A stretch of DNA of 64,000 nt. It comes from Mycolicibacter heraklionensis. GTDB taxonomy: Bacteria; Actinomycetota; Actinomycetes; Mycobacteriales; Mycobacteriaceae. Under the pieces are notes generated by a model. The model was given only the letters and a program-made list of their open reading frames with translations, ran no database searches and was not told where the DNA came from. The position numbers and the translations under genes are program-made. Positions 53,041 to 64,000 of this stretch are shown here, piece by piece. The stretch is taken from contig NZ_CP080997.1 of assembly GCF_019645815.1 (NCBI RefSeq), positions 372,001-436,000 of the forward strand, given 5' to 3'. Position 1 is the first letter of the stretch, and every line of letters begins with the position of its first letter.

Positions 53041-53649
53041 CGGGCTTACCCCGCTCAGCTCGGCCCGCACCAGGCCGGCCGCGAACGCCACCAGTTCGGC
53101 ACGGCTGACGTGTAGTCGGCCGTCGGCCCAGTCGAGAATCAGCGCAGTGAGCGCTCCAGCCAGCGCGCTGGCGCTCATGGCTCGCGCGGCGGTGACGGGA
53201 GGCGAATCGCCGTTGCCGGGCGGCCCGACCAGCGAGCCCAGCAGGCCGGGCAGGACCTCGGCGCGGTGGTCGGCGAGCAGGCTGCTGGACTGCGGCTCGC
53301 GCAGCAGGATCCGCAGCCGACGGGGGTCCTCCTCGAAATAGGCTGCGGCACGGTCGAGTGCCACGGTGATCGGAGCCGCTTTGCCTGCGACACCGGCCAT
53401 GCGGGCAAGCAGTTCGGCGTTGCACTGGTCGTACACGGCCAGGATCAGCTCGTCGGTATCGGCGAAGCTCTCATAGAAGTAGCGAAGGCTGAGCCCGGCG
53501 TCGCGGCACGCCGCGCGCATGGTGACGCCGGCGGTGCCCCCGGTGCCCAGCAGTTCCACCCCGGCCTGGATCAGCTGAGCCCGACGTGCCTGGGAGCGGG
53601 CATCGTGGGTCTGGCCGCGCCATACCCGCGGCGCCCTTTCGCCGCCCAT
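53029..53649 (-). CDS. TetR family regulator
   Basis: 206 aa from ATG 53649 with GGAGG five nt upstream. Helix-turn-helix in RRAQLIQAGVELLGTGG to GLSLRYFYESFADTDELI, then a helical ligand domain. Targets are not evident; no strong palindrome was found in the 293 bp between it and clpB apart from the HspR-type site. Confidence 0.88.
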   Translation of the reverse strand: MGGERAPRVWRGQTHDARSQARRAQLIQAGVELLGTGGTAGVTMRAACRDAGLSLRYFYESFADTDELILAVYDQCNAELLARMAGVAGKAAPITVALDRAAAYFEEDPRRLRILLREPQSSSLLADHRAEVLPGLLGSLVGPPGNGDSPPVTAARAMSASALAGALTALILDWADGRLHVSRAELVAFAAGLVRAELSGVSPSQS

Positions 53650-53844
53650 GTGCACCTCCGAATCGTGGGAACGCTTGAGGATACGTTCACCCTGCTGCTT
53701 TCATGTGGGAATCGGGTGATTCCAGTTAGTCGGAAGGCGGGTGAGGGTGCCTCCCGGCTGCCCCGATTGGTCCAGGATGCGCGTCGCGCATTGCGTCTAG
53801 GCTGATCAAGTCGGGCGGAGTGGTCGCGGAAGAAACTGGTCAGA

Positions 53845-53877
53845 CCTGAGCGGAACAGACTCAACCTTGACGGCGTT
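53845..53877 (+). promoter_or_regulatory. clpB promoter: HAIR-like HspR site overlapping a sigma-H/E-type -35
   Basis: CCTGAGC-N7-ACTCAAC (53845-53865) is HAIR-like with conserved spacing. The N7 core begins GGAAC (53852-53856), the -35 of SigH/SigE promoters, with GTT (53875-53877) 18 bp later as -10. Thus heat and oxidative stress control would act at one place. The region 53650-53844 shows nothing else. Confidence 0.6.
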
Positions 53878-53942
53878 GAACATCACGACAAGCATTTTTG
53901 GCGGGTCCCTCTAGGCCCGCTCTGACCCCGAATGGAGGTGTC

Positions 53943-56489
<2,547 letters not shown>

Positions 56490-56499
56490 GATTCCCCTC

Positions 56500-56540
56500 A
56501 CGGCACGGCCCCCCGGAGCAGTTCCGGGGGGCCGTGCCGT
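56500..56540 (+). terminator. Strong hairpin terminator after clpB
   Basis: Arms 56500-56517 and 56523-56540 form a perfect 18-bp GC-rich stem (ACGGCACGGCCCCCCGGA) with a 5-nt loop, 10 bp after the stop. No T-tract follows, as usual for mycobacterial terminators. Confidence 0.88.
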
Positions 56541-56646
56541 TGGCCGCGCTCCTTTGCGGATGCGGTGTTGAAGCCGATCAGTTAACCTACAAACCACTGA
56601 GAGAGACTGATATTTTCTCATATCGTCGTTAACTTAGGGGGTTCGT

Positions 56647-57888
56647 ATGTCGCGGCGGCACACTCGCCTGGTTGGTGCGTTCAGTGCCGTGGGGGCGTTC
56701 CTGACGCTGGGGACGGCGCCGCTGGTCGCCGCGCCGGCTGCTCAGGCTGACTGGGACGACCTGTTCCAGCCCATCCTCGACGCGATCAGTTGGGTCGACC
56801 CGGGCGTCGCCGCCGACACCGACCCCGGTTCTGCGCTGGCCTCGTTGGACACCCTGTTCGACGGCTGGTACCAGGACCTCATTTACACCCCGCTCCACAG
56901 CATCGCGCCGTGGGCGTTCGGTGACAGCCTCCCCGGCAGCGCCGCTGCGTACGGTCCGGACACCCCGGTCGCCGACCTCCCGTCCAGCTTCACCGTCCCG
57001 ATGGATGTCAATCTCACCACTCAACCGGTGATCAGCGTCTCGGTGGGCGGCGGCTCGTCGGTTGATGTCCTGGTCGACACCGGCGCGGCCGGTCTGGTCG
57101 TGCCGATCTGGAACATCAACCCCTTCGGTATCACCGGCCTGCCCACCGGCTTCAATATCGGTCAGTTCGGTGGTTCGCTGAACTACTTCTACGTAGAGCT
57201 GCCCACCACCGTGACCTTCACCGGTGTGGACGGAGACACCCTCACCGCCGACACCACTGTCGACGCCGTGCTGTTCGCGTTCCCCGCGGACTTCAACATC
57301 TTCGGCTCGTGGTCCATTGAGGACTACCTGGCCGGCTCCTCCACCGGCATCTTGGGGATCGGTCCGAACGCCCTCGGGCCCACTCCCGACCACATTCCGA
57401 CCGCCGACCTGCCGGGCACTCTGGGCAACGGCGTGCTGATCGACCAGGCCAACCGCCAGCTGACCTTCGGAGACAACCCGTACGAGGGTGGGACTGTGAT
57501 CAGCGGGGCGCCGTGGTCCACCCTGTATGTGAGTATCGAGGGCTCGACGCCCACCAGGGTTGACGCGGTCATCGACTCTGGTGGGGTCTTCGGCACCATG
57601 CCGTCCTCGGCTCTGACGGGCTCGGGTGTCACGCCGGTCAACGGATCTCTGCCGACCGGCACCCACGTCCAGGTCTACACCCCCAGCGGGCACCTCCTGT
57701 ACCAGTACACTGTCGGCTCCACCCCGTACTCGACGAACCCGCTTGACGGTGTTGTTCGCAGCCCGGTCGTGACCAGTGGCACCAGCATGAACACCGGCAA
57801 CTGGCTGTTCGCCCAGGAACCGGTCTACATCAAGTACAGCCCCGGCGGTGGGCAGACGATTGTCGGGGGCACGCTCATCGAACTGTGA
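56647..57888 (+). CDS. Exported PecA-like aspartic protease without a PE domain (first of pair)
   Basis: 413 aa with a signal peptide (about 1-35, ending AAPAAQADW). The two pepsin-like catalytic motifs are DTG at D144 (VLVDTGAAGLV) and DSG at D310 (AVIDSGGVFGTM). The core, with LPTGFNIGQFGGSLNY and FAFPADFNIFGSWSI, is that of PecA, the PE-linked aspartic protease that trims ESX-5 substrates. Here the PE domain is replaced by a Sec signal and a short helical lead-in. A paralogue follows 142 bp downstream. Substrate unknown. Confidence 0.85.
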   Translation: MSRRHTRLVGAFSAVGAFLTLGTAPLVAAPAAQADWDDLFQPILDAISWVDPGVAADTDPGSALASLDTLFDGWYQDLIYTPLHSIAPWAFGDSLPGSAAAYGPDTPVADLPSSFTVPMDVNLTTQPVISVSVGGGSSVDVLVDTGAAGLVVPIWNINPFGITGLPTGFNIGQFGGSLNYFYVELPTTVTFTGVDGDTLTADTTVDAVLFAFPADFNIFGSWSIEDYLAGSSTGILGIGPNALGPTPDHIPTADLPGTLGNGVLIDQANRQLTFGDNPYEGGTVISGAPWSTLYVSIEGSTPTRVDAVIDSGGVFGTMPSSALTGSGVTPVNGSLPTGTHVQVYTPSGHLLYQYTVGSTPYSTNPLDGVVRSPVVTSGTSMNTGNWLFAQEPVYIKYSPGGGQTIVGGTLIEL

Positions 57889-58030
57889 TGACGTAGCGGC
57901 CGGGAGCCAAGCAATTTTTGGCGGTTTCTTGGGTAAATCCCCTGGTGTTCTACGGCCTTGAGTGGGTTAGCTGACCGCGGTTGGTTACGGCTCATCGGGT
58001 GTCCGTGACTTCATGCGGGAGGTTACGGAG

Positions 58031-59248
58031 ATGGCAGCTCGTCGACGCCGGGTAATTGGTGTCACCGCGGCGGTCGGGGCGTTTCTCGCGTGGGGAACCC
58101 CCGCGCCGACGGCTCGCGCTGACTTCGACGACCTGTTCCAGCCCATCATCGACGTCCTCAGCGCGGTCGATCCCGGTATTGCCGCCGACACGGACCCGGG
58201 TTCGGCGCTGGCCTCGCTGGACGGCCTCTTTGACGGCTGGTACCAGAGTCTGGTCTACACCCCGATCAATGACCTCGAGCAGTGGATCTTCGGTGGTGCC
58301 GCCGACGCGACCACGGTCGGCAGCGCCGTCGCGTCCAGCCCGGATGCCTCCATCCCGGACACATTCACCGTTCCGATGGAGGTCAATGCCGTCACCGAAC
58401 CGGTGGTCAATGTGTCGGTGGGTGGCGGTGACGCCGCACCTGTCCTGGTGGACACCGGGGCGGCCGGGCTGGTCATGCCCATCTGGGACATCCCGTGGAC
58501 CGGCATCACCGGCCTGCCCACCGGTTTCAACATCGGCCAGTTCGGCGGCTCGCTGGACTACTTCTATGTGGAGCTGCCCACCACGGTCACCTTCACCGAC
58601 GCCGCCGGGGAGACCGTCACCGCCGACACCAGCGTCGACGCCGTGCTCTTCGCGTTCCCGGCAGACTTCAACATCTTCGGCCCGTGGTCCATCCAGGACT
58701 ACCTGGGCCCGGCCAACGTCGTTGGCGTGCTGGGGATCGGGCCCAACGCGGTCGGGCCGACACCCGACAGCATCCCGACCGCTGATCTCCCGGGGGATCT
58801 CGGTAAGGGCGTGTTGATCGACCAGGCCAACAACCAACTGATCTTCGGTGCTGACCCGTTGGCCGGCGGAACCGCGGTCGACGGCGCACCATGGACCACA
58901 CTCGACCTCAGCATCAACGGCTCGACGCCCCAGGCGGTATCCGCGGTGGTCGACTCGGGTGGTGTCTACGGCACCATGCCGTCGTCGGTGCTCAACGGTG
59001 TCGTGCCGGAGAGCAACGGCGGTCTACCGGACGGGACGGTCATCCAGGTCTACCAGCACGGCACCAACAACCTGCTGTACGAGTACACCGTGCACAACTT
59101 GAATGGGAACTTCAATTCCCCGACCGTGACTTCCGGCGACACCATGAACACCGGCAACATCCCATTCGCCCAGCAGCCGATCTACATCTCCTACACCACC
59201 GGGCAGACCATCTTCGGCGGCACCGCCCCGAATACCATCGACGCGTGA
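58031..59248 (+). CDS. Exported PecA-like aspartic protease without a PE domain (second of pair)
   Basis: 405 aa from ATG 58031 (GGGAGG 8 nt upstream; ATG 58013 also in frame). Signal peptide to about residue 32, catalytic DTG at D141 and DSG at D308 (VVDSGGVYGTM). It matches its neighbour along its length, with the N-terminal DDLFQPI and DPGSALASLD blocks in common. The catalytic spacing is nearly the same (167 against 166 residues), so both are likely active. Tandem duplication is clear. Confidence 0.85.
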   Translation: MAARRRRVIGVTAAVGAFLAWGTPAPTARADFDDLFQPIIDVLSAVDPGIAADTDPGSALASLDGLFDGWYQSLVYTPINDLEQWIFGGAADATTVGSAVASSPDASIPDTFTVPMEVNAVTEPVVNVSVGGGDAAPVLVDTGAAGLVMPIWDIPWTGITGLPTGFNIGQFGGSLDYFYVELPTTVTFTDAAGETVTADTSVDAVLFAFPADFNIFGPWSIQDYLGPANVVGVLGIGPNAVGPTPDSIPTADLPGDLGKGVLIDQANNQLIFGADPLAGGTAVDGAPWTTLDLSINGSTPQAVSAVVDSGGVYGTMPSSVLNGVVPESNGGLPDGTVIQVYQHGTNNLLYEYTVHNLNGNFNSPTVTSGDTMNTGNIPFAQQPIYISYTTGQTIFGGTAPNTIDA

Positions 59249-59334
59249 CGTTGACCAGTCGGAATAGGGCTGATACACGGTTGTGACCGACGAGCGTTCT
59301 CGCTTCCGGGCCAACAACAGATACGCTAGGCGCA

Positions 59335-60219
59335 ATGGTCCCGCTTTGGTTCACGCTGTCCGCGCTGTGCTTCGTCGGCGCGGGCGTATTGCTGTACGTG
59401 GACATCGACCAGCGACGCGGCCGCAGCCGGCGCCGTAAGTCCTGGGCCCGTTCGCACGGATTCGACTTCGAACCGGAATCCGCCGAGATCCTGCGCCGCT
59501 GGACCCGCGGCGTGATGTCGACGGTGGGCGAGGCGCCCGTGCGTAACGTCGTGCTCGGCCAGATCCGTGGCGAAGCCGTCTACATCTTCGACCTGGACGA
59601 AGTGGCGACGGTGATCGCGCTGCACCGCAAGGTCAGCACCAACGTCGTCGTCGACGTGCGGCTCAAGGGCCTCAAGGAGCCTCGGGAGAACGACATCTGG
59701 CTGCTCGGGGCGATCGGCCCCCGGATGGTGTACTCCACCAACCTCGACGCGGCACGCCGGGCCTGCGACCGGCGGATGGTCACCTTCGCCCACACCGCCC
59801 CGGACTGCGCGGAAATCATGTGGAACGAGGCGAACTGGACCCTGGTGAGCATGCCCATCACCAGCACCCGCGCCCAGTGGGACGAGGGCCTGCGCAGCGT
59901 CCGCCAATTCAACGACCTGCTGCGGGTGCTGCCGCCGAGCCCGCGGCGCCAGCCCGCCGAAGCCGCGGCCGCCGGAACGGGCCGTCGCAACGGCCAACCC
60001 AGCCGTCCGCTGGGCTCGTCGGGCGCTGCGGAGTCGCCGGACGACAGCGAGGCCGAGCAGCTTCCGTCGGCGCCGCGAGCGGCCGCGCCGGCCCCCGGAA
60101 ACGCCGGCTCGGCCGCTGAACCGCTGCCGCGCCGCCGGGCGAGCCGGGAGGGATCCTCGGACGTACTGCACGCCCCCGGCGGGCGAAACGGCCGGCAGAC
60201 CGCGCACCACCAGCGCTGA
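59335..60219 (+). CDS. ttfA: Trehalose monomycolate transport factor A
   Basis: 294 aa. One N-terminal helix (about 4-22) is followed by RRGRSRRRKSW, a folded cytosolic domain (about 40-195, with GEAPVRNVVLGQIRGEAVY) and a disordered Pro/Ala/Arg tail. M. tuberculosis Rv0383c (about 284 aa) is TtfA, an essential partner of the mycolate exporter MmpL3. The place between clpB and pyrE agrees. TACGCT (59322-59327) 8 nt before ATG points to a leaderless transcript. Confidence 0.88.
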   Translation: MVPLWFTLSALCFVGAGVLLYVDIDQRRGRSRRRKSWARSHGFDFEPESAEILRRWTRGVMSTVGEAPVRNVVLGQIRGEAVYIFDLDEVATVIALHRKVSTNVVVDVRLKGLKEPRENDIWLLGAIGPRMVYSTNLDAARRACDRRMVTFAHTAPDCAEIMWNEANWTLVSMPITSTRAQWDEGLRSVRQFNDLLRVLPPSPRRQPAEAAAAGTGRRNGQPSRPLGSSGAAESPDDSEAEQLPSAPRAAAPAPGNAGSAAEPLPRRRASREGSSDVLHAPGGRNGRQTAHHQR

Positions 60220-60264
60220 CATCCGACGACGGCTGACACCAGCGGCTTCGTTAGGCTGACGGGC

Positions 60265-61041
60265 ATGTCCCGCCCCGTTGCCGTGGTCACCGGGCCCACC
60301 TCCGGGTTGGGCGCCGGCTATGCCCGCCGCTACGCCGCCGACGGATATGACCTGGTCCTGGTCTCCCGCGACGTCGAACGCCTGGAGGCGCTGGCAACCG
60401 AACTGCGCGGCAGCCACGGTGTTGCCGTCGATGTGCTGCCCGCCGACCTGGCCACCGCCGACGGCCGCGCGCACGTAGCCGAGCGCCTGCGCGCCGGGGT
60501 GCGGGTGCTGGTCAACAACGCCGGGTTCGGCACATCCGGTGAGTTCTGGACCGCCGACCCCGCCCTGTTGCAGTCGCAACTGGACGTCAACGTCACCGCG
60601 GTGATGCAGCTGACCCGGGCCGCGCTGCCCGCAATGATCGAGGCGGGCGCCGGCACCGTCATCAACATTGCCAGCGTCGCCGGGCTGCTGTCCGGGCGCG
60701 GCTCGACCTACTCGGCGTCCAAGGCCTGGGTGGTGTCGTTCACCGAAGGACTGGCCGGCGGCCTGCACGGCACCGGCGTCGGCATCCACGTGGTCTGCCC
60801 GGGATACGTACACACCGAATTCCACGAGCGCGCCGGAATCGACATGGCCACGTTGCCGTCGTTCCTCTGGATGGAGGTCGACGACGTGGTCGCGGCAAGC
60901 CTGGCCGACGTCGCCCGCGGCGAGGTGGTCAGTGTTCCGGGCCTGCAGTACAAGGCATTGGTAGGCGTCAGCAGGCTGATCCCGCGCGGGCTGTCGCGGA
61001 CGCTGACCAACACGTTCGGGAGGGGCCGTGGCCGCACTTAA
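60265..61041 (+). CDS. Short-chain dehydrogenase/reductase
   Basis: 258 aa. NAD(P) motif TGPTSGLGAG, catalytic Ser in NIASVAGLLSGRGS, and YSASK are in order, with NNAG at about residue 88. The C-terminal part is long and helical (VGVSRLIPRGLSRTL). The substrate is unknown. TAGGCT (60252-60257) lies 8 nt before ATG. The pyrE start lies inside its last codons (14-bp overlap). The gene is not between ttfA and pyrE in H37Rv as recalled. Confidence 0.9.
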   Translation: MSRPVAVVTGPTSGLGAGYARRYAADGYDLVLVSRDVERLEALATELRGSHGVAVDVLPADLATADGRAHVAERLRAGVRVLVNNAGFGTSGEFWTADPALLQSQLDVNVTAVMQLTRAALPAMIEAGAGTVINIASVAGLLSGRGSTYSASKAWVVSFTEGLAGGLHGTGVGIHVVCPGYVHTEFHERAGIDMATLPSFLWMEVDDVVAASLADVARGEVVSVPGLQYKALVGVSRLIPRGLSRTLTNTFGRGRGRT

Positions 61042-61576
61042 CAAGGACGAACGCGACGAGCTCGCCGCGCTGGTGCGCAAGCTCTCGGTGGTGCACGGCC
61101 GTGTGACACTGTCGTCAGGGGCCGAAGCCGACTACTACGTCGACCTTCGCCGTTCCACGCTGCACCATCGCGCCGGCGCCCTGATCGGGCGGTTGGTCCG
61201 CGAACTCACCGACGACTGGGACTATGTCGCGGTGGGCGGCCTGACCCTGGGCGCGGATCCGGTGGCGACCGCCGTCATGCATGCTCCGGGTCGCCCGATC
61301 GACGCATTCGTGGTGCGCAAGTCGGTGAAAGCCCATGGCATGCAACGTCTTATCGAAGGGTTCGACGTCGCAGGCCAACCGGTTCTGGTGGTGGAGGACA
61401 CCAGCACCACCGGTGGGTCGGCGCTGACCGCGGTGCGCGCGGTGCGTGAGGCCGGTGGGCAGGTCGTCGGAGTGGCCACCGTGGTCGACCGTGCCACCGG
61501 AGCGGCCGAGGCCATCGAGGCCGAGGGCGTGCCGTACCGCAGTGTGCTCGGACTGGCCGAGCTGGGCCTGGACTGA
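61028..61576 (+). CDS. pyrE: Orotate phosphoribosyltransferase
   Basis: 182 aa from GTG 61028. The PRPP-binding motif VLVVEDTSTTGGSAL and the VRKSVKAHG loop are characteristic. It makes orotidine monophosphate in pyrimidine synthesis. Overlap with the SDR gene indicates coupled translation. The neighbours on both sides match the Rv0380c-Rv0383c group. Confidence 0.95.
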   Translation: MAALNKDERDELAALVRKLSVVHGRVTLSSGAEADYYVDLRRSTLHHRAGALIGRLVRELTDDWDYVAVGGLTLGADPVATAVMHAPGRPIDAFVVRKSVKAHGMQRLIEGFDVAGQPVLVVEDTSTTGGSALTAVRAVREAGGQVVGVATVVDRATGAAEAIEAEGVPYRSVLGLAELGLD

Positions 61577-61593
61577 AGTCCCCGAGGACGGTT

Positions 61594-62487
61594 GTGCGGA
61601 GTCTGATCGCGCTGATATCGGCGTTGGCCGTCGCCTGTGCCGCGGCCTGTTCGGGCTCCGGCGCGACCGGCCCCTACGGCGCCCAGGGCACCCAGATCGG
61701 TTCGGCGCTCACCGTCCTGGGCTGGGAGATGACGCTGTCCAACCTGCGGTGGGAAGTTGATTACGCCCTGATCGACGTCAAGGCCCAGGTCGCCGACGCC
61801 GAGGCGCCACACGCCGCGGCCGGTGATCTGCGGTTCGGGGTGTACGGCACCCCCGCGCACCCGATCGAGGCCACCGGCCTGGGCAGCTGCAAGGCACTGG
61901 GGGAGCTGACGCCGACGCCACTGTCGGCCAAGGAACCCGACCAGTTGAACGGGACCGTCTGCTTGGGCCCGCTCAAGGAACGCAGCGCCGTGCGCGGGGT
62001 CTACGTCTACTCGCCCGCCGACCGGATCAAAGACACCACGGTGGCCTACGCCGCGGCATTCCCGGTGGGGCTGGCGCCGGTCAACCCGGGAGACACCGGC
62101 CTGGCGCTCACCGCCCAGGGGGTGGCGGCCTACCGGGCCGACGGCGTTCCGCTGGCGCCGACAGCCCTCGGAGACCCAAAAGCGTTCACCGGCACCGGCT
62201 ATATGGTGCTCAACCTGTCGGCCGACGCGGTGGCCAAGCAATACCGCGACGACGCGAAAGCGCGCGGCGGACCGCTGATGCTGATCGCCGGGCCGTCCAC
62301 GCCGATGCCGGGGCTGGGCGCGGACTGCCTGGCGGCTGGGTCGTCGGTGCTGATCCTGCCGGAGGCATCGCTGAACTCGGTGCATGTGCCGACCTCGCTG
62401 TGCACGCATGGGGAGATCAACTCCGCACTGCTCTACCCCTCGGTGTCGGTGGTGGGCACGCACGCCGCCGTGTGGACCACCTCGTGA
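61594..62487 (+). CDS. Putative lipoprotein (Rv0381c-like)
   Basis: 297 aa from GTG 61594. The N-terminus (MRSLIALISALAVACAAACS) is a signal with two Cys; neither gives a perfect lipobox, the first (AVAC) and second (AAAC) both being weak, so lipid attachment is uncertain. The mature part is beta-rich with two more Cys near GSCKALGEL and TVCLGPL. The size matches Rv0381c of M. tuberculosis (about 302 aa). No function is known. It overlaps the methyltransferase by 4 bp. Confidence 0.8.
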   Translation: MRSLIALISALAVACAAACSGSGATGPYGAQGTQIGSALTVLGWEMTLSNLRWEVDYALIDVKAQVADAEAPHAAAGDLRFGVYGTPAHPIEATGLGSCKALGELTPTPLSAKEPDQLNGTVCLGPLKERSAVRGVYVYSPADRIKDTTVAYAAAFPVGLAPVNPGDTGLALTAQGVAAYRADGVPLAPTALGDPKAFTGTGYMVLNLSADAVAKQYRDDAKARGGPLMLIAGPSTPMPGLGADCLAAGSSVLILPEASLNSVHVPTSLCTHGEINSALLYPSVSVVGTHAAVWTTS

Positions 62488-63197
62488 CCGAGTCTTCGGA
62501 TCATCCCGATTCATGCGGCGGTCCCAGCTTCGCCTCTCCTCCGTCGAGCCTCGCTGAACCGCCGGGCCCCACCGAGTGGTTTTCGTCGGCCATCGGCGTC
62601 GGACCCTGGCCGGGGCCACTGCCTACCGACTCCCGCTACGACCCGGAGCTGCTGCGCGAGGGTGACCGTCGCAACGTCGTCGACGCCTACCGCTACTGGA
62701 CCCGCGAGGCGATCATCGCCGACATCGACCGCCGGCGGCATCGGCTGCACGTCGCGATCGAGAACTTCGGACACGACGCCAACATCGGCTCAGTGGTGCG
62801 CACCGCCAATGCGTTCGCCGTGCACACCGTGCATATCGTCGGGCGCCGGCGTTGGAATCGCCGCGGCGCCATGGTCACCGACCGCTACCAGCGGCTGCTG
62901 CATCACGAAACCGCCGCGGATCTCCTGGAGTTCGCCGCCCAGCAGGGGCTCACCGTCGTCGCGGTGGACAACGTGGCCGGGGCGGTGCGCCTGGAGCAGA
63001 CCGCGTTGCCCGTCGACTGCCTGCTGGTGTTTGGCAGCGAAGGACCCGGTATCAGCGACGAGGCCCGTGCCGGCGCGGACCTGACGGTGTCCATCGCCCA
63101 GTTCGGCTCGACCCGCAGCATCAATGTCGGGGTGGCCGCCGGGATCGTGATGCATGCCTGGATCAGCCGGCATGGCCACCTCGACCAGGCCTGGTGA
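62484..63197 (+). CDS. SpoU/TrmH-family RNA methyltransferase (Rv0380c-like)
   Basis: 237 aa from GTG 62484, overlapping the previous stop (GTGA). The three SpoU motifs are clear: NFGHDANIGSVVRTANAF, LVFGSEGPGIS and SIAQFGSTRSINVGVAAG. These form the trefoil knot that binds SAM and methylates a ribose 2'-hydroxyl of tRNA or rRNA. The first 55 residues are a Pro-rich extension absent from shorter homologues, so a later start is possible. Confidence 0.9.
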   Translation: MTESSDHPDSCGGPSFASPPSSLAEPPGPTEWFSSAIGVGPWPGPLPTDSRYDPELLREGDRRNVVDAYRYWTREAIIADIDRRRHRLHVAIENFGHDANIGSVVRTANAFAVHTVHIVGRRRWNRRGAMVTDRYQRLLHHETAADLLEFAAQQGLTVVAVDNVAGAVRLEQTALPVDCLLVFGSEGPGISDEARAGADLTVSIAQFGSTRSINVGVAAGIVMHAWISRHGHLDQAW

Positions 63198-63378
63198 GAC
63201 CTTGTTGATACCCCGGGCCAGGCTCCATTCGGGGGCTGACCCAGGGTTTTCCAGCGAAATACAAGGGATTTCCCTGTATCGGGAAAGGTAAGCACTTCAC
63301 TAGTTTTTTCCCAGTAGGCGCTCAGCATCGACTCATGGTCGTGGGGAGCGAGGCACGCTTTCTGGGGAGGTTTTCGCA

Positions 63379-64000
63379 ATGGCCCAAGGTATTCGTCCGC
63401 TGACCACACTCGGCGCGACGTTGGCGAGCGCGAGCATGATCGCGGCCGGTCCGGGAGTGTTCTCGGAGCCGCCGCAACTGACGACCCATGCCGTCACATC
63501 CATAGAGCTGTTGGCCAGCCAGGACGAGATCTGGGATGCCCTCGGTTCGACCGACCTTGTCCAGGTGCTTCAGGCGTTTGGGCTTCCGCTGCTGATCGGC
63601 GGCAACTTCGACTTCGACTCTTTCGAGGGCGTCCAGCAATATGTCACCGCGGCCAGCGAATGGCTGAAGACCAACGGCGAACTCGTCGTCTCGTGGGGCA
63701 GCATGCTCGAACCGTGGATCTCGCCCATCGGGGTCTCGGGCGTCGACGACTGGCTGGGCAATGAGTACACGATGTTCAGCTCGATGCTGGACGCCGACTG
63801 GGATCCGGCGGCTTGGCTTGCGTCGGTCTACCCGGACCACCCGGATTACTTCTACGCCCCCATCGCCGACTTCGACCTCGGCTGGGTGTACTCGATGCTC
63901 GGCGCTCCAGAGGAGGCATTCGCGCCGCTCAACGAGCTGTTCGGCCTGGAGTCGAGCCTCGTCAGCGGCTACCTCAACGAATTCTTGTTCGCCCTGGTTG
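63379..64000 (+). CDS. Exported protein of unknown function (partial, runs off window)
   Basis: The frame from ATG 63379 stays open to the end (207 codons). GGGGAGG lies 8 nt upstream. A signal-type helix (about 10-28, TTLGATLASASMIAAGPG) is followed by an acidic, Trp- and Phe-rich region with many Asp-Trp or Asp-Phe pairs (FDFDSFEG, DADWDPAAW, DFDLGW). No family is recognised; the style recalls the exported mycobacterial paralogues nearby. Upstream 63259-63279 holds an imperfect palindrome (ATACAAGGGA/TCCCTGTAT) that could be a control site. Confidence 0.7.
   Translation, partial: MAQGIRPLTTLGATLASASMIAAGPGVFSEPPQLTTHAVTSIELLASQDEIWDALGSTDLVQVLQAFGLPLLIGGNFDFDSFEGVQQYVTAASEWLKTNGELVVSWGSMLEPWISPIGVSGVDDWLGNEYTMFSSMLDADWDPAAWLASVYPDHPDYFYAPIADFDLGWVYSMLGAPEEAFAPLNELFGLESSLVSGYLNEFLFALV

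Noticed and set aside
63259..63279. ATACAAGGGA/TCCCTGTAT imperfect palindrome as operator
   Set aside because: It has a bulge and no regulator nearby; too weak to list as a feature of its own.

Overview
The window is a GC-rich actinobacterial chromosome segment that reads as Mycobacterium in the broad sense. Markers are an ESX-3 type VII secretion locus, PPE proteins of the SVP subgroup, mycobacterial paralogue families (DUF732, DUF7159, PE-PPE hydrolase, PecA-type aspartic proteases), the trehalose-monomycolate transport factor TtfA, and HspR/HAIR control of dnaK. Recalled gene order of M. tuberculosis H37Rv (about Rv0289 to Rv0385) is largely recovered, with lineage-specific gaps and insertions. 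The species cannot be named from sequence alone; a slow grower or an M. terrae-complex relative is a guess.

Layout. 1-3.95 kb: 3' end of espG3, then overlapping eccD3-mycP3-eccE3. The mycosin has lost its catalytic serine and its oxyanion asparagine. 3.9-9.4 kb: alpha/beta hydrolase, amidohydrolase and BluB-like flavoenzyme on the minus strand; small membrane protein, PAP2 phosphatase and L,D-transpeptidase-fold secreted protein on the plus strand; two DUF732 proteins. 9.6-16.9 kb: two PPE genes, two TetR regulators each facing a divergent gene, a mucin-like membrane protein and an MpaB-type oxygenase. 16.9-23.8 kb: tandem GH16 glucanase-like genes, a LysR regulator, a PE-PPE hydrolase, a secreted antigen-like protein, tRNA-Gly(CCC) and dcd. 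23.9-31.9 kb: tandem DUF7159 membrane proteins with an HSP70/actin-like look, a mycothiol-dependent enzyme relative, rmlA, and a TetR facing a carotenoid oxygenase. 32-40.5 kb: aspC, the beta-oxidation electron-transfer protein etfD, two mucin-like membrane proteins, lpqJ and ansP2. 40.6-45.4 kb: an accessory block with a gene remnant, VapBC, DoxX, and a TetR-YjbR-flavin monooxygenase-P450 operon whose P450 carries a +1 frameshift. 45.5-49.6 kb: the dnaK-grpE-dnaJ-hspR heat-shock operon. 49.7-64 kb: galM-like and flavohemoglobin genes, a metal-type membrane protein behind a CsoR-like operator, clpB, two tandem PecA-like proteases, ttfA, SDR, pyrE, a putative lipoprotein, an RNA methyltransferase, and an exported protein cut by the window end.

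How it fits together. The heat-shock genes share HspR operators (HAIR) upstream of dnaK and clpB. Many genes are coupled by 4-bp start/stop overlaps. At least nine genes have a -10 hexamer 7-8 nt before the start codon, the mark of leaderless transcripts. Four convergent gene pairs end on one shared CTAG. Relative to recalled H37Rv order, the flavohemoglobin-clpB-ttfA-pyrE-methyltransferase block lies inverted with respect to dnaK. The strongest second-look items are the protease-dead MycP3, the tandem DUF7159 and PecA-like pairs, the frameshifted P450, and the CsoR-like operator with its cysteine/histidine membrane protein.
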